64,000 nt of DNA from Limanda limanda (Eukaryota > Chordata > Actinopteri > Pleuronectiformes > Pleuronectidae): positions 18,227,748 to 18,291,747 of the forward strand of contig NC_083651.1 in assembly GCF_963576545.1 (NCBI RefSeq), given 5' to 3'. Position 1 is the first letter of the stretch, and the number at the start of each line of letters is the position of its first letter. A model generated the notes under the pieces. The model ran no database searches. It was not told where the DNA came from and saw nothing but the letters and a program-made list of their open reading frames with translations. Both the position numbers and the translations under genes were made by a program. Shown one piece after another: positions 1 through 15,066 of the stretch.

Positions 1-29
1 GGCGGGGCTACTCAGCAGGAGGTGGAAAT
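1..29 (+). CDS. map2: map2 exon, 3' end only: end of a tubulin-binding repeat
   Basis: The window opens inside this exon. Frame 3 reads RGYSAGGGN and ends in phase 0 at a good donor (aat|gtgagt), matching the phase of the next exon, which starts VQIQYKKID. The GGGN end fits the PGGG that closes each MAP repeat. The expected KYQPGGG-type sequence is replaced by GYSAGGG, so the assignment rests mainly on phase, donor and the Gly run. Confidence 0.6.
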
Positions 30-3000
30 GTGAGTCTTGTGCCACAAGTCCATTGTCTCAGTGTGTTTTCTGTGTGTTCTTGTTGTATTGTTTCTTTCTT
101 GCCTTTTCTTTTCCACCTCTTTTACTATTTCCCAGTTCTATTCCACTCATTTATTAAGGCATCATTGCTCTTTTCCTGATTGCTCTTCATTAACACAGCG
201 CTCTCCTGTTGTGCTTTGTGTCCTGCGAGGATTTATTTTATACAAAAGGCTGAATGTCTCCTTCTCCAGCACTTGAAACATTCAGGCCTATAACCCTCAT
301 CAAAATTTTTTGTAGAGGGGCAATTCTATTTTGCACATAAAGTAATCTTGATATGTGTTTTTGTGAATATAAATCTTAATGCATGGATTCAACAAAACAA
401 TTATACCATTTATTGGTAGCAAGACTCTAGCCAACACCTCTCATCCTCAAAAGGATCTCGCTGCATGAACCTCTTCCCTCTTAGCTAATGAACTCAGGTT
501 ACAGATGTTTAAAGCAGGTACAGTTTGTGCTCCATCTAGAGTCTCTACTTTGAGTACTGCACATTATCAGAGCACATTGTGCAAGCCTAATAATAATAAG
601 ACAATTAAAATCATTTCACCCACAGAATAGCCTGTTCTCATCACCGCCTCTTACAAGTCCGTGACGACAGCTGCCTGCGTCGTCTCCCTTTCAAATAACT
701 GTTGAGAGAAGCGTCACATTTATAAGTGCAAAACTGATTCATGGCTTTTTATGTAACCATGTTTGTTAAGTTTGAAAGAAAAGCAACCGGAAACGAGGAT
801 TTGCTCGTTTCCGGTTGAGAACCACTGTATGCTCTGGTCTTCCAGTATGTACACAACCTCTAATTTGACATAGAGACATCTGTTGTCTATGGCACGTTGG
901 GACTGACAGATGGAGCCAAAAGGTAAACAGTAAATAAACAGAAGATGTTTTACACTTTCATAGATTTTACAAATTGCTAAAAGAAAATTAACCATTTTAC
1001 CTGTAAAAACCAAACACAACTTTTTTTATATTAGTAAAACTTGTGTGTAACAGTCACATAGTGCAACATAAAAGAGCCAAAACAAAAAGACAGGTATCTA
1101 TTGTTGAACCACAGCAGGCGGCCAATGGCGCATTATCACACTTAAAATCACTTCTTTATATAGCGAGCACATGTCAAAGTTCAGGACACTGGTAAAATTG
1201 ACAAGTACCAAGTGGAGTTCAAGGTAACTGAGTCAGTGAATGGGTTGTTAAATTGAACAATCACTGGACTGGATCCCCACAGCTTTAGAAATATGGAGAT
1301 CAAAATGCAGAGTAAAATTTTCAGACAGAATGATAGACACAGAGATCTTAACACTTGACCAAATTAAAACTCATAAATTGGTTGTAGGTCTATGTTTATG
1401 TTAAATCTGTGCAAAGGTTGTTTTTATCCACAAGAAGTAAAGGATGGATGCTTTCAAACATATAAGCTTGAGTAGTTTCTAAGTCTGACTTAGAAATAAC
1501 AACATAAGAAATCTGGTTATCTAGTATGACCATCCTTGGCCTTTTAAACTGCACCACTTCTCAAATGGGTTTTTCCCAGTATCTTGGAGAACTTACCTAA
1601 CTTCCTTTGTGAATGTGAGCTGTGTCTTAACGTAACTCCAGACTTAGCTCCATGTTGCCGAGATCAGTGCTCTCTGGCGGATGCACCATCTGTTGCAGGA
1701 CTCCTTGTTTGCTCCTGAACTGGTTTATTTTTATGTGAGGTCGTTTTCCTGCTGCAGAATGATTTGTAACCACATCACCTGCTTGTATAGTGTGACGGAA
1801 AAAAAACTCTTAATACTTAATTTGCCTAAAACCTTTGCACAGTAACATACATACATACAAATCTGCATGATGATTATTGGCCATTACTCTTCATTCTATT
1901 ACCAAAGTGTACTTTATATTAAATTAGGATATTTGTCCCCTCTCATGCTTTTTAGAGTCATGAAAAGATCAATGTGATTGACAACCAGTAACACACCCAC
2001 TGAACTATTTTGGCACCTTGCTCCTTGGTTTACAAATAGATAGACGTTGTAAAACCTTTTAAACTTTTTACATAAACCACATGACCTGTTGAAGAAAACT
2101 TCACTGGTTTGGATAGATCTGTTATGAAGTCGGTGAATTCTACTGTCTAATTATAAAATAAATCATATTTTATAGCAGTTTGGGAGATTATGTTGCAAAA
2201 CCAATGGTGCAGATCTAGTTACCTCTTATCATATAGGATTGGATGCAAATTTACCATCTGGAGTTGAAGCAAATTTGTCTATTTCATAATAAAGGTTTTA
2301 TTTGTGAAGCATGCACGTACACAGTCTTGGAAAGTCCAATTTCTATCAACCTGTAATACCACAGATAAAACCAGATGTTTTTATTATTTATAAACAATGA
2401 AAATAAAGAAAAACATCAAACAAAATGCTAGATATCCCTGCTGGAGAAGTTAGCCAAGCAGCAGCCTGATGTTCACCCACGCCGACACAAACCACATCTC
2501 ATCTTTGCTGGTGTTGTGCATGTGTAAAGAACACTGGGTAGATGAACATGCTCCAGTGCAGACTGGTTTCGTGGCTTCTCATGCGGCTCATGGTCAGTGT
2601 TGTTCATCTCACTTTTCCTGTTGAAAATAGTTTTCAGCTGAATCTGTGACTTGGCAAAGTGATGGATGACCACAGGCGTGACCCAGTGTTTGTCGTGTAT
2701 CTCCTCATGTTCGTTGTGCTGTGCTTTAAGCTTTATATCTCCGCTCTGTTTGCTGTCTCATCGGTTCACTCCTTTAGTATCTCTCATGGGGTTTGCTCTT
2801 CAAATCCCCAGGGTGGGTCACATAGCCGCATATATATCTACTCTCCGCCTGTGGCCACTTTCAACTAAAAACACTGATCAGAGTTGTGGTGTACAGTATA
2901 TCTGACAGGTCCTTTGAAAGTGCCCGACACATTTGAGCTCAAAGTTCAGTCCCGGCACCCACATAGCTCGTGTTCAGTCTTGGTTGAGCTGGTTGAACAG

Positions 3001-4816
3001 ACACCAGCAGGTCGCCTCCCAGCAGAGCACAAGGACTGTCATGTAATGGTCACTGGTTTTCTGCTCTTGTGCTGTCTTACTCGTGTTTTCAAAGAATTAA
3101 GTACAATCTGACCTCACTGTCAGAATGTAGATAGCTGCAGCTTTTCGTTCAAGACAATCTCAAGATGAGGGCAGATCAGATGCATTATATTCTTCTCTGT
3201 AATGCGTAAAGGGAAGATAGATGACTCCTAGCCTCATTTTGTAACTGCAAGCTCTGACTGGGGTTTTTCCTGTTTCTCTCAGGTGCAGATACAGTACAAG
3301 AAGATTGACTTGAGCCATGTGACCTCCAAGTGTGGCTCTCTTGACAACATCCATCATCGACCTGGTAACCTACAAGATCCTACTCAAGCATCCAGTTTAC
3401 ACTTGCATAAGCACGCGATCTGTTTCTGGATATGGTAAATCTATATCTGGATATCATATCTGTGTGAAGAAGAATCGATGCTAATGCAAGGTCTCTGAGC
3501 CGGGGGGCAAATTCAATCCATTCAGTTGACCTTATTCATCAGAGAGAAATCATTATTAGGCCACTTAAGTCTACATAGCAGGCGAATAAATAAACAGTCC
3601 ATAGCCTGTTTTCATGAGTTGGTTTTGGGCATTTATCACTTTGAATTCAATTCTTCTCCCCTCCACTGTGTGGGGCTGGTTTTGTGGTGACTCCTTTTCC
3701 TCCTGCAGCACCATCTGCTGGCCGTCAGGTGTCTGACTCTGGGCACACAAACACTCTTTCAGGACTTTATTACTATCAAGGATGAAATTACCTTATATGA
3801 ATCTGGAAAAAAATGACGTACACGTGGTTAACGGAGGCCTGCAACTGCAGTAGTTATTCCTCTATATGTTTCTTACACTAACTCTGCTTCTTCCCAGGGG
3901 GCGGTCACGTGCGTATAGAGACTGTGAAGTTGGACTTTAAAGACAAGGCCCAAGCCAAAGTGGGTTCCCTGGATTATTCTCGCCACATGCCTGGTGGAGG
4001 CCACATCCCGGTGAGTGTCCTCAATCCGTCCTTTAAAGGAAAACATCAGGTTTTTGAGAGATTGTCTCAGTTATCAACATAGATGGAGAATACATGACAA
4101 CAAACACATTCCTATAGTAAATAATATGTAATCTACTTGTCACTGTGTGCAGAATTTTCAGTTACATAAATTTGTTGAAACATCCCTAGTCTGTGAATAT
4201 TTCTGTAATTATAAAAGGTATGTAGCATTGCCATAATCTTATTTAGAGTCAAGTTTAAAATAATAATTATTCATACATACATATGTAAAACATATAAGAC
4301 ATGTTCAGTCCAAATTTCAAAAACATCTCTATCAGCCAGTGAGGGTAAAGAGAAAGGTAAAGTATATGCTGCTATCAAAAAGTAAGGTAAAGGTTAATCA
4401 TGCTCTGGTGTCAACACAGGACTAACCTTTGAGTGACGACTTCAAAACAGACTCTGAAGTTAAACATCATTTGCAGTTGATCTCAAGTGAACTCACAAAT
4501 AAGCATTCCTATATTTTTTATTTGACACATAACGAACATGGTGTATTTCTTCCCTTCTATCCACTTCTCCCCTCGCGCCATCTTCTTTTATTAGATCGAG
4601 ACCCACAGGCTGGCGTTCCGCGACCAGGCCAAGGCCCGGGGGGACCAAGGAGCCGAGATCAGTGTCCAGTCGCCAGTCGTGTCCGGCACGGTGTCCCCCA
4701 GCCGCAACCGGGACAGCCACCTGTCCTCCTCCGGCAGCCTCAACATGACTGAGTCGCCACAGTTAGCGACCCTGGCTGAGGACGTCACCGCAGCTCTGGC
4801 GAAGCAGGGTTTGTGA
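1..4816 (+). CDS. map2: map2, 3' part of the gene (microtubule-associated protein 2)
   Basis: Four coding segments join at 1-29, 3283-3364, 3898-4010 and 4595-4816, giving about 147 C-terminal residues. MAP2 binds and stabilises microtubules in neurons through repeats ending in a PGGG-like motif. Seen here: the end of one repeat (SAGGGN), a repeat with [18 protein letters not shown], a repeat with [17 protein letters not shown] ending MPGGG, and a basic, Ser-rich tail ending [20 protein letters not shown]. The tail has [13 protein letters not shown] as in MAP2, not ADEVSASLAKQGL as in tau, and the neighbour myl1/cps1 also fits map2. All upstream exons (projection domain, PKA RII-binding N-terminus) lie outside the window. 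The gene runs toward myl1, which is on the opposite strand. Confidence 0.93.
30..3282 (+). other. map2: map2 intron, no exon recognised
   Basis: This 3.25 kb AT-rich intron lies between two microtubule-repeat exons. I looked for an alternatively spliced repeat exon (a KCGS or PGGG block flanked by AG and GT) and saw none. Short open frames near 2470-3110 have no recognisable protein content. The acceptor at its end is a clean pyrimidine tract, ctgtttctctcag. Confidence 0.6.
3283..3364 (+). CDS. map2: map2 exon: tubulin-binding repeat (KCGS repeat)
   Basis: 82 nt, phase 0 in and phase 1 out. It reads [20 protein letters not shown] then DNIHHRPG. It carries the single Cys of the KCGS motif and the [12 protein letters not shown] core that is nearly invariant in MAP2, MAP4 and tau. 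It follows tctctcag and ends at cctg|gtaacc. Confidence 0.95.
3898..4010 (+). CDS. map2: map2 exon: penultimate tubulin-binding repeat
   Basis: 113 nt, phase 1 in and phase 0 out. It completes the PGGG of the previous repeat, reads [20 protein letters not shown], then [15 protein letters not shown]. The motif order matches the mammalian exon (RVKIESVKLDFKEKAQAKVG). SRHMPGGG replaces the mammalian AHHVPGGG, a conservative drift. Acceptor ttcccag, donor ccg|gtgagt. Introns of 533 and 584 bp flank it with nothing notable. Confidence 0.95.
4595..4816 (+). CDS. map2: map2 last coding exon: C-terminal tail
   Basis: 222 nt including the stop (TGA at 4814-4816). It encodes 73 residues: [15 protein letters not shown] completes the last microtubule-binding segment, followed by a Ser/Pro-rich linker ([20 protein letters not shown]) and the conserved ending [20 protein letters not shown]. 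The Ser-Pro sites are typical of phosphorylation targets in this tail; that is family knowledge, not seen here. Acceptor tttattag. Confidence 0.96.
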   Translation: METHRLAFRDQAKARGDQGAEISVQSPVVSGTVSPSRNRDSHLSSSGSLNMTESPQLATLAEDVTAALAKQGL

Positions 4817-5892
4817 ACTCTGGACCTCGGAAGTCCTCGCCATGATCCACTGAAACTTTTCTGCCCACTCCTGCCACCCTGAGGCCAACCTCAGCTAAAC
4901 CATGAACATCTCCGCCTCCAATACCCATGTCTCAACTCTGAGTAGAAACTGAAATTAGGAGCTACTGTACTTTGGTCCTCTTTATTTTCCATCTCTTTAA
5001 AGAGATGTGTGTTATTTCTGATTCATTTCGTTGGCCTCTCTTTCTTTGGATGACGTTGCATAGAATAGTTCAGATAGAGCGCTGGCCCTAGATCAGATTG
5101 AGGACCAGTCACTGACGTTAACTGTCCTGAATTAGTATTTTTGAAGAAGCTACAGCCTTGGCCAGCGCACCATGCAGCACGTGTTGTTCTTGCTCAGTAA
5201 CTGTGCATGGACTCCAAAACCCCCTAACAAACCAAGCATCCTTACTGCGAGTCATTCTTGTCATCCAATATATAATATATTCAACAAATATATATAGAAA
5301 CATGTATAAAAAATACAAGTCCTTTGCCATCTAAATGTCCATGAAACATTTTAAAAGGAAGCGACACTATGGCTATAAAATATACCTGTAAAATTGCGTA
5401 AGTGCAAGAACTAGGTCTCGTGTTATGACAAGCATGTATCGATTCAAATATTAAAAAGAGGCTATTTTGTAATTTAAAAAAAAGCAATTTTAGTAAGTTA
5501 TTTCCTCACTTATTGGATAAGACTGAAACAAGTTCATGTTTTGTAGTTATTAGTTGTTTACAGTGTAACGCTTGGTGACAGTGTCAGACAGCCGATGTGG
5601 TGTTGCTACGGGATGCATCTCAGTCCTGTTGAAGAGCAGCATACACGCGTACCTGCTCAGTAGTTCATTATAGGATCCTGTTTACACGTCAGAACGTTGT
5701 TACACACCGGAGTTGGTCCACACGCCTCCATCCCAGAAAGGAAATGGCAAAAAGTGTGTTGTCTTTACTGCTGCGGGTAATCAGATTACATGATTGACGA
5801 GAGACCAGACTGATGCTGCGCTCATCAGGACTGAATCTGAACCACAGAGGAAGACGCTACTGCTTGCAACAGGTGATATAGAGGAAGAGCAG

Positions 5893-5895
<3 letters not shown>

Positions 5896-5977
<82 letters not shown>

Positions 5978-5985
5978 GTGTGTGA
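5896..5985 (+). repeat. (TG)n microsatellite in the map2 3'UTR
   Basis: An uninterrupted GT/TG run of nearly 80 bp, then an imperfect tail with C substitutions (tgcgtgtgtg). Alternating purine-pyrimidine tracts of this length can take Z form. Open frames through it on both strands (poly Cys-Val, Thr-His) are artefacts. Confidence 0.97.
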
Positions 5986-6456
5986 GCGTGTGCGTTCGTG
6001 CATTCGGTGCAGATCCCACGTTGTTTTACCACAGATGCTACCGTATGTGGATGTTGAGTGGCAATATGTTGGTGAAGAAATTGGTTTTCTTTTCTTTTCC
6101 GCTTATCTTTTGTTGAAACATCAATAATCAAAACAACACTCGATGAAGAAAAATAAATAAAACGACAGAGGAAACTTCTGTTACATCTGTTTTGAAAAAA
6201 AAGTGTTTTGGGTTTATCTAGTTTCTCTTTCAGACACCATCTGTGGTATATCCTGCCTCCTGCCTAATTACTGCCCTCACCCGCGACTTGTTTGTTTGCT
6301 TCTGTGTTTCTTCTGCACCCCCCACCCCCCATCTCCGTGTGCCCCTTCCCCACCTCCTGCTCAACCATACAGCAACTGTAAATGTATTTAAAAGGTCAAG
6401 TAGATGTACGCAGTTTTTCTCTTGTTGATATGACACCACTTACAATAATTAATGAC

Positions 6457-6462
6457 AATAAA
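6457..6462 (+). terminator. map2: map2 polyadenylation signal (AATAAA)
   Basis: A canonical AATAAA about 1.64 kb after the stop. A GT/T-rich stretch (gagctctgtcttcttttt) follows 20-40 nt later, as expected for a cleavage downstream element. It is the last strong signal before the convergent myl1 3' end. Confidence 0.6.
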
Positions 6463-6480
6463 AAGGACAAAAACTGATGC

Positions 6481-6904
6481 TGGAGCTCTGTCTTCTTTTT
6501 CAAATGACAAGACGGTAGTTTGAGAATGAGATTGTTTTCATTAAAAGATTGACATCACTCTTATGTCTACAAGGTCATTGAGTCAAAATCCTGTTAGCAT
6601 AGCTTAGCATCAATTGTGGACAAAGCTGGCATGATTATGTCAATGTTTCCAAAATCCCTCTACCAGCATCTTTTGTTATAACCTGTATAAAATACTATGT
6701 CTAAATTAGCAATTCTGCATCAAGGGAATTGACTACAAGTTGTATCTTCATATTTAATTGATGCAGAGTATAATCGATGATCTAATGTTATTCTGCAAGA
6801 ACACTAACATAACCTTGTTTTTTAAAACGTTTTATACATTTATTGTAAGTGTTTGATCTTGTGAAGAAATCATTCAGAAATTCGTGGGTAAAATGGGAGT
6901 TTTT
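6481..6904. other. Short spacer between convergent map2 and myl1 ends
   Basis: About 420 bp between the two inferred poly(A) sites. AT-rich, no coding content. The stretch near 6590-6640 (gttagcatagcttagcat and onward) resembles a fragment of a common teleost repeat; this is a weak match by eye. Confidence 0.5.
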
Positions 6905-7365
6905 GAAAATTTATTGTGAAATGGCAGTGGCTACAATAAGTTAAGACTTAGGGAAGGGCTGGGGGAGGAGTGGATTCATTTTTGATGGTTGCCAGTCCTG
7001 GGCCAAATCAGTCACTTCACCGGCGGATCGAGCCCCAGCCAGAGAGTAAAAACCAGTGACGATTCCCAAAAGAAAAAAAAGAAAAAAATATCCCCAATGA
7101 GACCTGGGTGAAGATGGTGAAAGACATCTGGTTGGAACGGTTCCCACAAGAGGAAGGGGGATGAGAGAAAAAGGGGGGAAAAAAGCACCAGTTGGACATA
7201 CGAGAAAAAAAAAAAAGGTTGGAACCAAAGCAAAAGGTTTCAGGAAATGACATCTCATAGTCCTTTGTTCCCCCTGCTTCCTCAGGTTGTAGCAGAAAAA
7301 CAGTGAGTGGATGTCGTGACACCATGGGGTCTGCACATGTACGATGGTCCCGCCGCAGTGGGTCC
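6905..7365 (-). other. myl1: myl1 3' untranslated region
   Basis: Follows the TAA at 7366-7368. It contains T-rich runs on the minus strand and no conserved protein content; long open frames here are low-complexity chance frames. The distal end is set by the AATAAA at 6910-6915. Confidence 0.55.
6910..6915 (-). terminator. myl1: myl1 polyadenylation signal (AATAAA on minus)
   Basis: TTTATT on the plus strand reads AATAAA on the minus strand, about 450 nt past the myl1 stop. It is the best candidate for the myl1 3' end, giving a 3'UTR of about 6905-7365. That UTR has purine/pyrimidine-biased runs (poly-A near 7071-7088 and 7205-7217 on plus). Confidence 0.6.
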
Positions 7366-11991
<4,626 letters not shown>

Positions 11992-12070
11992 TTCAGCGGA
12001 TAGTCAGATGTAGGACAATTCCCGGGGTGAGTGTGACAAGTCAAGGAGTGTACAGCACAAAGTGGACGTG

Positions 12071-12130
12071 ACTCGGAGCAAGAAATCACCGTCTGGGCGT
12101 ATATATATGAGGCTATTTTCCCTCTTGACC
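12071..12130 (-). promoter_or_regulatory. myl1: myl1 core promoter with TATA box
   Basis: TATATATA at 12100-12108 lies about 110 bp upstream of the ATG, so transcription would start near 12070-12078 with an 80-nt 5'UTR. A TATA promoter suits a strong muscle structural gene. An A/T-rich block (gaaaatagcc on minus) next to it is a partial MEF2-like match, and an E-box CAGCTG lies at 12445-12450. Factor binding is inference. Confidence 0.6.
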
Positions 12131-14425
12131 CCCGTCAACGTCTTCCCCGCGTAAGGATTGGACGGTTGATGTGAGGGGTGTGTGTGTGGGGGGGTGGGGT
12201 CCTCTCTAAACATGGCATATATTGGGCAGCGGGCCAGAAGGTGTTTATTCTGGCCGTTGATCCATTATCAAAAACGAAAACATCGGGAACGGTCTGAAAT
12301 GTTATCTGACCCCGGGGCCATTTAGGTCTCAAGTCAGGCTGCTCCACTTTTTACGCACGGCGTTACGCACCGTTACGCGCGACGCACAGGACTCGTGTCT
12401 CGTCTATTTGGGGAAGGAATAGGAAAATTAAAGCCTGATAACAGCAGCTGCTCTGAAATGTCCCATGGTCCAGGCCCAAAACAAGAGACCCCCCCAACCT
12501 TCAAACCCCCACGTCAGGTCAAGTCTATACCAGTGTTTATAAAACTGTTGCTTATTGCCACCAGTTTAATCTGACCCTTTTATTATTATTTTTTTTCAAA
12601 TGGTTATTATGAAGTCTAATGTATATTATTCTAAACTTGATTGTGGTTACGTAACCTCTTATTTACTCTGGTAGACATCAGCGTCTGTCAGATAGAAATT
12701 ACTGTTCCAGTGAAAGGTTGGTAACAAGATACTGGAAATGACGAAGGGTGTTTCCCAAAAAAGAAGAGGCCATAAGTAGTGATATGCCTTTGGCATCAAA
12801 TACCAGTGTAGATCTGAGATAGAAATGTTTTTATGGCATCTGAGATGTTTTGGATGGTATCTGAACCTTAACTCGCCATGTGTTTCTTTACTTTTATCCT
12901 TTGATCCAACATACACAGGGGTCAACTCTCACATTAGCAGTGTTTATCATAGTCTCTAACAGGCGGGGGTTATGTCCAATCATCATTATCATGATATATG
13001 ACGCATTTTTATCACAAGCATGGAACTGTGTCTGTACAATAAATCCCAGCATTCACAGACACGCACTTATTCTCCTCATCTGGCTGAATTTGGGTAAATC
13101 TGTATAAGATTGTGTATGAAATGATGCACAACACAGCAAACCTCCTTATTCTGTTTTAATCTCTCTTAAAGAGACATTTTCTGTTCTGATCTTACTAACT
13201 ATTACATTTGTTTTTATTTTCAATACATTTTATTTTAATTCGATTTTATGTTGTTTTACTCTTTCCTCCATTTTCTATTTTTGTATTCATGCTCCAATGC
13301 TGCTTGGTACTCAAGTTAATATTACCTGTTTCCTATTGTTTGGTTTCAAGTTTTCATTTTTACACTATAGAGCCTCTGTAAACATGCTATATAGATAACA
13401 TTTATATATTATATGTAATATGTAGGATATCTGCACTTTATGTAACAGTGCTGCCATAAAAATGTTGCATGTTTAGAAGAAAACTTTATTCACTTTGAGC
13501 TTCAGTGAAGTGACGAAACCAAACTTTGACCCAAAAGAGTCAAAGGAGCAGACTTTTGGACATGGAGGTGTTTTTCAGTTCTAATTATGAGCCCTTGTTT
13601 ATTTCCAGTCAGACATTGTGTGTTAGGTAGAGCAGCACCTGTGCCGTCCAGCTCCCCCCCGGGGCAGGATGTGGCGTTTAAGTACAGTGCCCGGGTCGTC
13701 TAGTGGCGCTCTCAGCTGCTGATGCCAGTAACCCAGTCAAGGCTAAGAGGGCAAATTCTGTCTTCTTAATTCTTGTCTATATCTGTCTCCCTGTGCCAGC
13801 GGTGCTGCACTATCCACGGACGCCGCCACCACCACAGCTCCCGGTGATGACGGAGCTGCATTAACTCCTCCACTCTGCAGGCCCTTCCCTTCCCCCTACA
13901 TCCACTTGCTTTCACTGACCCCATCTCCAGCGAGGGCAAGCCAGAGAAAGCCTCTGTCCCTCAGCTGTCATCTGGGCTCAACCGCGGCACCCCATGGCAC
14001 CTTCTCCGGCTCTGACTTCCCCTCACTCCCTCGCCAGATAGAAACTCTGCCCGGTCCTTGCACCTGAGCCGCGGTCCAGTCTGAGTTCTATTATAGAGTC
14101 TTGATGTATACACCAACATGGCGGAGCTGGGCTTTATTAAGATGTGATGGTTGGTCAGTGTGAGTAGAGGAAAGAAACGGCAATGAATAGTATTTGGTAT
14201 TGTTGTGTGAATCATATACAGTACGTGAGTTGCACATGAACTGCATCACAGACATGTATGCATTCTGTTAACAGCCATTTCAGGGAGTCAAATTTAGTTT
14301 TTTCATCCGGTGCCAGTTATAACTGTGAGCTGTATAAACCCACTGAACCTTAGCCTCTATAATCAGTTTCCTGTCAAATAACAAAAAAAATATCCTTTTA
14401 AATGTGACCTGTTTTTAAATTAAGT

Positions 14426-14680
14426 GTAGCCTGCTGGTTTGCGTGATCTTCCTGTGCTGTTGAAGGTTTTCTCTGGGTCTTCTCCTTCCTCCCACAGTCT
14501 AAACACATACAGGTCTGGGTTGGGTTGATGTGTGAAAAGGTTGTTTATCACTGTATGTTGGCCGTGTGCTACGCTGGCGACCTGTCCAGGATGTACCCAT
14601 TCGCACAATGTCAGCTGGGATTGTCTCCAGCTCCCGGCAACCCTCATAGAAGGATAGATAATGAAGAGAACCCCCCCTCG
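14426..14680 (+). repeat. Old teleost interspersed repeat (CCTGTCCAGG family)
   Basis: Contains the run ttcctcccacagtctaaaca, then ggttgtttatcactgtatgt, ctggcgacctgtccagg, cccattcgcacaatgtcagc and tgggattgtctccagc, in the order of a very abundant fish repeat. Diverged and without terminal structure, so an old copy. I do not assign a family name. A fragment in the opposite orientation is at 44655-44745. Confidence 0.75.
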
Positions 14681-14940
14681 GAAATAAAATGGTTCATCTC
14701 AAGGGGTTTCTCTTCATGACCGAACTTTACGAGATGGATGAGATGTAGCCTCTTGTTACTGAGTCATTCTAAGTATCACATTAGTGAAATAAGCGCTTGA
14801 ACGAAGTCACTGTCAGTGTCCAGCTCCTCTGGGAAAGGAGATGCTAAGTCATATATCTTTTTTATAGAGGGGCGGGCGCTTCAGGGATATAAAGTGAACC
14901 ACACCACCTGAAGATTCATTTCAACTGCATGTTGACCTCT

Positions 14941-15066
14941 GCTGCTACTGAATGTCTGTACCCAGTTTCATGGCGGTCCATTCATCCAATACTTTTTGAA
15001 TACTTTCAGTCAAACGGACCGACTGACCGACAGAACAACATCAACACCCCACGAGTCACGTTGTGA
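14941..15066 (+). repeat. Teleost interspersed repeat fragment (GACCGACTGACCGACAG)
   Basis: The order cccagtttcatggcggtcca, ttcatccaatactttttgaa, tactttcagtcaaacggacc, gaccgacagaacaac matches a common fish repeat with a GACCGACCGACAGACA-like tail. Diverged copy. Confidence 0.6.

Larger units (their letters stand above)
4817..6480 (+). other. map2: map2 3' untranslated region
   Basis: From the stop to just past the AATAAA at 6457-6462, about 1.66 kb. It is AT-rich, with T- and A-rich blocks around 5260-5550 and a long TG microsatellite. Another AATAAA-type site lies near 6150. The true cleavage site cannot be fixed without transcripts, so the end is approximate. Confidence 0.6.

Noticed and set aside
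5781..6131. Open frames rich in Thr-His or Cys-Val
   Set aside because: They are translations of the TG microsatellite.
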